A DNA stretch of 29,391 bases from assembly GCA_039028975.1 (NCBI GenBank), contig JBCCHB010000189.1:1-29391 (forward strand), in the 5' to 3' direction. The notes beneath the pieces were generated by a model, which worked only from the letters and a program-made list of their open reading frames with translations, was not told where the DNA came from and made no database searches. The position numbers and the translations under genes were made by a program. Of the stretch, positions 25,221-29,391 are shown piece after piece. This DNA comes from JAHBNG01 sp039028975. Its GTDB lineage: Bacteria; Chloroflexota; Anaerolineae; Caldilineales; Caldilineaceae. Numbering within the stretch: position 1 is the first letter of the stretch; the number at the start of each line of letters is the position of its first letter.

Positions 25221-25637
25221 TTGCCAACTATTAATCAACTTGTTCGTAAGGGCCGTAAGACTTCGGCCAAGAAGGAAAAAGCTCCTGCTCTTCGCTTTAC
25301 TCAAAATACATTGACTGGTAGAACTCGTAGAATGAAACGAGGGAATCCGCAGAAGCGAGGCGTATGTACACAGGTTCGTACAACTACACCCAAGAAGCCA
25401 AATTCTGCTTTGCGCAAGGTTGCCCGCGTTCGCCTAACGAATGGTATGGAAGTAACTGCCTATATTCCTGGTGAAGGGCATAATTTACAAGAGCATAGCG
25501 TTGTTTTGGTTCGCGGTGGCCGTGTGAAAGATTTGCCGGGTGTGCGATATCATATTGTTCGCGGGGCTTTGGATAGTACTGGTGTAAATGATAGGAAGCG
25601 GGGGCGAAGCAAATATGGCACAAAACGGCCTCGATAG
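25221..25637 (+). CDS. rpsL: Ribosomal protein S12
   Basis: 138 residues from a TTG start preceded by GGGAGGA at ideal distance. S12 sits in the 30S decoding centre. The core TTTPKKPNSALRKVARVRL and VRGGRVKDLPGVRYHIVRG is intact; Lys59 and Lys103, the positions linked to streptomycin resistance in other bacteria, are wild type. The usual length is about 124. The extra 14 or so residues lie between PAL and QKRGVC (about residues 25-43, with RTRRMKRGN), probably a lineage insertion that I believe also occurs in other Chloroflexota. It is the first gene of the str cluster, 123 bp before rpsG. Confidence 0.97.
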   Translation: MPTINQLVRKGRKTSAKKEKAPALRFTQNTLTGRTRRMKRGNPQKRGVCTQVRTTTPKKPNSALRKVARVRLTNGMEVTAYIPGEGHNLQEHSVVLVRGGRVKDLPGVRYHIVRGALDSTGVNDRKRGRSKYGTKRPR

Positions 25638-25760
25638 TCCTTCGATTTACGACAGTCAGATTCGCCATTAACACAGCTGTAGTATACAGTGAGTATATCT
25701 TTATTAAGCTGCAGTAAAGTTGCTAAAACCTGAAAAAATTCGTTAAGGAAATGTAATAAG

Positions 25761-26228
25761 ATGCGTAGAAATCGCAGCGAGCGACGAAAAGTAACACCAG
25801 ATCCTCGATATAATAGCGAAGTCGTTGCCAAATTTATTAACAATATTATGGAGCGAGGGAAGAAAAGCTTGGCGGCTCGAATTGTGTATGATGCTTTTGA
25901 TATTATGGAAGAACGCACAGGGCGCCCACCTATGGAGGTGTTCGAAGAGGGCCTAAAAAATGTAACCCCTGTCGTTGAGGTGAAGCCTCGTCGTGTTGGT
26001 GGTGCTACTTATCAGATTCCGGTAGAGGTCAATGCAAATCGCCGTATGGCCTTGGCTATGCGCTGGCTTATTTCAAGCGCTCGTGTAAGAAGTGGCCGCA
26101 ATATGGCTACGCGTCTTGCTAATGAACTGCTTGATGCTTCTCGTAATGAAGGATCTGCCATCAAAAAGCGTGAGGATACACACCGGATGGCCGAGGCTAA
26201 TCAGGCTTTTGCCCATTTCCGATACTAG
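25761..26228 (+). CDS. rpsG: Ribosomal protein S7
   Basis: 155 residues, normal length. Binds the 3' major domain of 16S rRNA and nucleates head assembly of the 30S subunit. Typical blocks are DPRYNSEVVAKFINNIM, VKPRRVGGATYQIPVEV, RRMALAMRWL and KKREDTHRMAEANQAFAH. AAGGAA stands upstream of the ATG, at somewhat long spacing. The 424-bp gap to fusA is unusual for a str operon and contains strong alternative RNA structures. Confidence 0.97.
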   Translation: MRRNRSERRKVTPDPRYNSEVVAKFINNIMERGKKSLAARIVYDAFDIMEERTGRPPMEVFEEGLKNVTPVVEVKPRRVGGATYQIPVEVNANRRMALAMRWLISSARVRSGRNMATRLANELLDASRNEGSAIKKREDTHRMAEANQAFAHFRY

Positions 26229-26231
26229 GGT

Positions 26232-26363
26232 ATAGCGTCTTTAGAAAATTCGTCTACGATTGTACGACGCCTTTTCTTGGCATACGCTATCACTAAACAT
26301 TGCGGCCCTCATTGTTGCAAAATGTGATCAGATGCCATTGAAAATAGGCGTCGTATCTTTTTG
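26232..26363 (+). promoter_or_regulatory. Attenuator-like pair of mutually exclusive hairpins between rpsG and fusA
   Basis: Hairpin A: ATAGCGT/ACGCTAT (26232-26238/26284-26290), AGAAAA/TTTTCT (26243-26248/26272-26277), CGTC/GACG (26251-26254/26266-26269), TAC/GTA with one bulge, GATT loop. Hairpin B: TACGACGCCT/AGGCGTCGTA (26263-26272/26346-26355), GGCAT/ATGCC (26279/26332), ATCAC/GTGAT (26289/26324), TTGC/GCAA (26300/26317). B is followed by TCTTTTTG, as in an intrinsic terminator. A and B share 26263-26290 and cannot coexist. That A acts as an antiterminator is inference. Confidence 0.5.
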
Positions 26364-26652
26364 TCTATAATCTTTGTCTAAAACACTGTGATATCTTTTG
26401 GGTGGCTGTGTTTGCTCGGTCTATTCTGACTATTCGTGTTCTTCTCGGTTTGATCGCTCTTCAGCTTCCAAACGCGTTTGCGAGTGGCGGCGTGGGTTAC
26501 CGGGCGGGATAGGTACATTTGTATAGGATGGTGTAGCTGAAACGTTGGCCAATAGCCTTTGGTTCGTATAGTGCTGCCATATGTATTCCCGAAGAGTTTT
26601 ATTATAATTAATATTGAATGGTGTAGCATTTATTAAATTTGGACTATAACAA
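26364..26652. other. fusA leader
   Basis: No ORF I can support. TATAAT boxes occur at 26366-26371 and 26603-26608, but neither has a good -35 at normal spacing. No clear Shine-Dalgarno sequence precedes the fusA ATG; only GGA at 26641-26643. Confidence 0.4.
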
Positions 26653-28743
26653 ATGACAATTAAATTCCCAATTGAAAAAATACGGAATATTGGTATTATT
26701 GCGCACATTGATGCTGGTAAGACAACCACCACTGAGCGGATACTCTTCTACTCTGGACGCATCCATCGTATGGGGGAAGTGCATGATGGTAATGCTGTGA
26801 CAGACTATATGGCGCAAGAGCGTGAGCGTGGTATTACGATCACGGCGGCTGCAATTACAACCACTTGGACAGATACAGAGCTTGGTGTTGAGCATCAGAT
26901 CAACATCATTGATACCCCAGGCCATATTGACTTTACTGCAGAGGTGCAGCGTAGCCTACGTGTTTTAGATAGTGGAGTAGTGGTTTTTGATGCTGTGGCA
27001 GGTGTGGAGCCACAATCTGAAACTGTCTGGCGTCAAGCGGATACATATGGTGTTCCGCGAATATGCTTTGTGAACAAGATGGATCGAACTGGCGCAAGTT
27101 TTGAAAGAACCTGCGAGATGATCGTGGAACGTCTTGGGGCAGTTCCTTTGCCAATTCAATTGCCTATTGGCGCTGAAGATAAGTTCCTAGGGGTTATTGA
27201 CCTTTTCGCTATGAAAGCGCTGCTTTTTACTGATCAAATGGGCGCGAATCCATCGATTGAAGAGATTCCGGAGGATATGGTTGAGGCTGCTCAGGCGGCT
27301 CGTGACACATTGATTGAGCGCATCGCCGAGACGGATGATGAATTAACCATGCGCTTTTTAGAAGGAGATGAGTTTACCAATGAGGAGCTGATGGCAGCTC
27401 TTCGGAAGGCGGTCATTTCAAGTGAATTGGTACCCGTTCTGGCTGGGACAGCTTTACGTAACAAAGGCGTGCAGCCATTGTTGGATGCTGTGTTGCGTTA
27501 TCTACCTAGCCCTCAGGATGTACCGCCAGTAACGGGGACAAATCCTAGGAATGGTGAGGAGGTCATTCGCAAGCCAAGTGCTGATGAACCATTTTCCGCT
27601 CTAGTCTTTAAAATTGTCACTGATCCTTATATTGGGCGCCTTGCCTATATGCGTGTCTACTCTGGTAAGCTTGCCTCGGGGACCAATGTGTACAATGCAA
27701 ACCGCTCTCGGCGTGAGCGAATTGGACGTCTAATGCAGATGCATGCAGAGAAGCGTGAAGAGATTGAGTATGTCGAGGCAGGAGATATTGCTGCGATTGT
27801 AGGGCTTAAGCAGAGTTTTACGGGCGAGACTCTCTGTTCTGCTGACGCTGAGATTTTATTAGAAACGATTGAATTCCCCGATCCAGTCATCAAGGTTGCT
27901 GTAGAGCCTAAATCTAAGGCAGATCAGGATAAGATGAGTGATGGTTTAATCAAGCTGGCTGAAGAGGATCCAACATTCCAGGTCAATTATGATGATCAAA
28001 CCGGGCAGACGGTCATCTCTGGTATGGGTGAACTTCATCTTGATATTATTGTCGATCGCTTAAAGAGAGAATTTCAGGTTCAGTGTAACGTTGGTCGTCC
28101 TCAGGTGGCATATCGAGAAACGATTACGAGACCGATACGGGCTGAGGGGCGTTTTGTGCGGCAGAGCGGCGGTCGTGGCCAATATGGCCACGTGTGGCTA
28201 GAACTTGAACCCAATGATCCTGGCGAGGGATTTGAATTTGAAGAAAAAATCGTCGGGGGTTCTGTTCCAAGGGAATACTTTAAGGCTGTGGAAAAGGGCG
28301 TGGCAGACGCCATGACGAGTGGTGTTATTGCTGGTTATCCAGTGGTAGACGTTTGTGTGAAGTTGGTGGACGGTAGCTATCATGATGTGGACTCAAGTGA
28401 AATGGCCTTTCAAATTGCTGGAAGCATGGGCTTTAAAGAGGGTATGCAGAAGGCATCACCCGTATTGCTAGAACCTATGATGAAGGTTGAATCCATCGTC
28501 CCTGAAGAATACGTGGGCGACGTGGTGGGTGACATTTCCAGCCGACGTGGTGAGATTTCGGGAATGGATCCGAGGAATGGCGGTGTAACGGCTGTCAACG
28601 GATTGGTACCTTTGTCAGAGATGTTTGGCTATGCCACAACGTTGCGATCGATGACAAGCGGGCGTGGCAATTTCACAATGCAGTTCGAGAAATACTCACC
28701 TCTTAGCCAATCGATTGCAGAGAAAGTCTTGAAAGTTGCTTAA
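26653..28743 (+). CDS. fusA: Translation elongation factor G
   Basis: 696 residues, full length. The GTPase that drives translocation on the ribosome. G1 AHIDAGKT (17-24), the G2/switch I Thr in RERGITITAAA, G3 DTPGH, G4 NKMD. Domains II-V follow, with RGQYGHVWLELEP and SSRRGEISGMD in domains IV/V. The ATG has only a weak GGA upstream, odd for a highly expressed gene, so initiation may depend on structure or on an unrecognised signal. It is separated from rpsG by an attenuator-like region and from tuf by 400 bp. Confidence 0.98.
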   Translation: MTIKFPIEKIRNIGIIAHIDAGKTTTTERILFYSGRIHRMGEVHDGNAVTDYMAQERERGITITAAAITTTWTDTELGVEHQINIIDTPGHIDFTAEVQRSLRVLDSGVVVFDAVAGVEPQSETVWRQADTYGVPRICFVNKMDRTGASFERTCEMIVERLGAVPLPIQLPIGAEDKFLGVIDLFAMKALLFTDQMGANPSIEEIPEDMVEAAQAARDTLIERIAETDDELTMRFLEGDEFTNEELMAALRKAVISSELVPVLAGTALRNKGVQPLLDAVLRYLPSPQDVPPVTGTNPRNGEEVIRKPSADEPFSALVFKIVTDPYIGRLAYMRVYSGKLASGTNVYNANRSRRERIGRLMQMHAEKREEIEYVEAGDIAAIVGLKQSFTGETLCSADAEILLETIEFPDPVIKVAVEPKSKADQDKMSDGLIKLAEEDPTFQVNYDDQTGQTVISGMGELHLDIIVDRLKREFQVQCNVGRPQVAYRETITRPIRAEGRFVRQSGGRGQYGHVWLELEPNDPGEGFEFEEKIVGGSVPREYFKAVEKGVADAMTSGVIAGYPVVDVCVKLVDGSYHDVDSSEMAFQIAGSMGFKEGMQKASPVLLEPMMKVESIVPEEYVGDVVGDISSRRGEISGMDPRNGGVTAVNGLVPLSEMFGYATTLRSMTSGRGNFTMQFEKYSPLSQSIAEKVLKVA

Positions 28744-28838
28744 AGTGCGTTTGTGTCCGATAAGATTTGCAGTAATTTTTCATATAAAGTATACTATTCA
28801 GGTTTGCTGAAAATATAACTGCTCTGTGCAGTAATTTA

Positions 28839-28874
28839 AGCACCGCCGATAGCGCTCTCCGGCGGTGCTCTTAT
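28839..28874 (+). terminator. GC-rich hairpin after fusA, weak terminator or processing site
   Basis: AGCACCGCCG (28839-28848) and CGGCGGTGCT (28860-28869) form a perfect 10-bp stem with an 11-nt loop. Only CTTAT follows, so termination may be partial. Confidence 0.5.
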
Positions 28875-29143
28875 GCCACATGCGGGCTTTTCTCCTACTC
28901 TGTATAACGCTTGGGCGTTCTGCTTTGTTCCATAAGTTTATATAGAAAAATGGTGGCTTGGCAGTGACCCTGTCCCTGGTTTTGTGACTACTTAAAGTTA
29001 ATTATTAATTATGGCAGCCCTTTGAAGGGTTGTGTTTATAGTTTAGCAAGATGCTGATTTGTCTACATGTTTTGCTGAGTTTTTATTGATTATAAGACTA
29101 AAAATAACAGATGATTCGTTCATCTAGGTAAAGGAGCATAGTA
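28870..29143. other. fusA-tuf spacer, tuf leader
   Basis: With the hairpin above this forms the 400-bp fusA-tuf gap. A small stem CAGCCC/GGGTTG lies at about 29015-29032, and a TATAAG at 29091-29096 could be a -10 box without a clear -35. No ORF. Confidence 0.4.
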
Positions 29144-29391
29144 ATGGCAAAAGAGACTTTTGAGCGGACAAAGCCTCATATTAACGTTGGAACAATCGGT
29201 CATATCGATCATGGGAAGACAACCACCACGGCAGCGATCACCAAGACGCTGGCTATGAAGGGATGGGCAGATTTTTCACGGTTTGATCAGATTGACAATG
29301 CGCCAGAAGAGAAGGCCCGTGGGATTACCATCGCCATCTCTCATGTTGAATATGAGACGGAAAATCGTCACTATGCCCATGTAGATTGCCC
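29144..29391 (+). CDS. tuf: Translation elongation factor Tu (5' part, cut by window end)
   Basis: The first 82 codons. Delivers aminoacyl-tRNA to the ribosome. G1 GHIDHGKT (19-26), the switch I segment EEKARGITI with its conserved Thr, and the start of G3 (VDCP) are present. AAAGGAG (29130-29136) precedes the ATG. The form of the switch I region (DQIDNAPEEKARGITIAISHVEYET) recalls Chloroflexota EF-Tu as I remember it. The rest of the protein lies beyond the window. Confidence 0.97.
   Translation, partial: MAKETFERTKPHINVGTIGHIDHGKTTTTAAITKTLAMKGWADFSRFDQIDNAPEEKARGITIAISHVEYETENRHYAHVDC

Noticed and set aside
25664..25700. S7-binding autoregulatory hairpin in the rpsL-rpsG spacer
   Set aside because: Only short, bulged complementarity (CACAGCTGT...ACAGTG); not enough to support a call.
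26378..26732. Minus-strand frames over the fusA leader and start
   Set aside because: They run into fusA codons in antisense and show no coding features.

Overview
The window looks like a chromosomal segment of an uncultured or little-studied member of the Chloroflexota (inferred). Reasons: the run of histidine phosphatase, DUF3090 protein and SCO1664-family kinase, which I know mainly from Actinobacteria and Chloroflexota; a nucleotidyltransferase/phosphohexomutase fusion; a FabL-type enoyl-ACP reductase; the style of the EF-Tu and S12 sequences; and frequent TTG/GTG starts. I see no tRNA, rRNA or CRISPR array. All positions and residue numbers were counted by hand.

Layout. 1-779: the tail of an IS1595/ISXO2-like transposase abuts the 3' part of an archaeal-type ATPase gene with a DUF234 domain (an insertion or rearrangement scar). 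865-6184: a sulfatase and, convergent to it, a large protein with a glycoside-hydrolase-like head and many small beta domains. 6289-8553: phosphatase, DUF3090 and SCO1664 cluster. 8855-13280 (+): sugar nucleotidyltransferase fusion, tsaE, queG, overlapping and probably one operon behind a good promoter. 13260-18794 (-): GAF histidine kinase, tgt, uppP, polyprenyl diphosphate synthase, read in that order from the right. 19320-21988 (+): S9 peptidase and a coupled methyltransferase. 21998-22753 (-): FabL. 23479-24330 (+): lipoprotein with an internal duplication. 25221 to the end (+): the str cluster rpsL, rpsG, fusA, tuf (tuf cut by the window edge).

How genes fit together. queG and tgt are two queuosine steps placed on the two convergent strands, next to tsaE, another tRNA modification gene. 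The polyprenyl synthase and UppP both concern isoprenoid carrier lipids. The str cluster has unusually long spacers. The one between rpsG and fusA can fold into two mutually exclusive structures, the second ending in a T-run, like an attenuator.

Most notable non-coding signal: four copies of an 82-bp imperfect palindrome (765, 7506, 8721, 15281), apparently a MITE with TA-flanked ends. Three copies sit at gene 3' ends and supply the stop codon. Several genes also have a -10 box 6-7 nt before the start codon, suggesting leaderless mRNAs.
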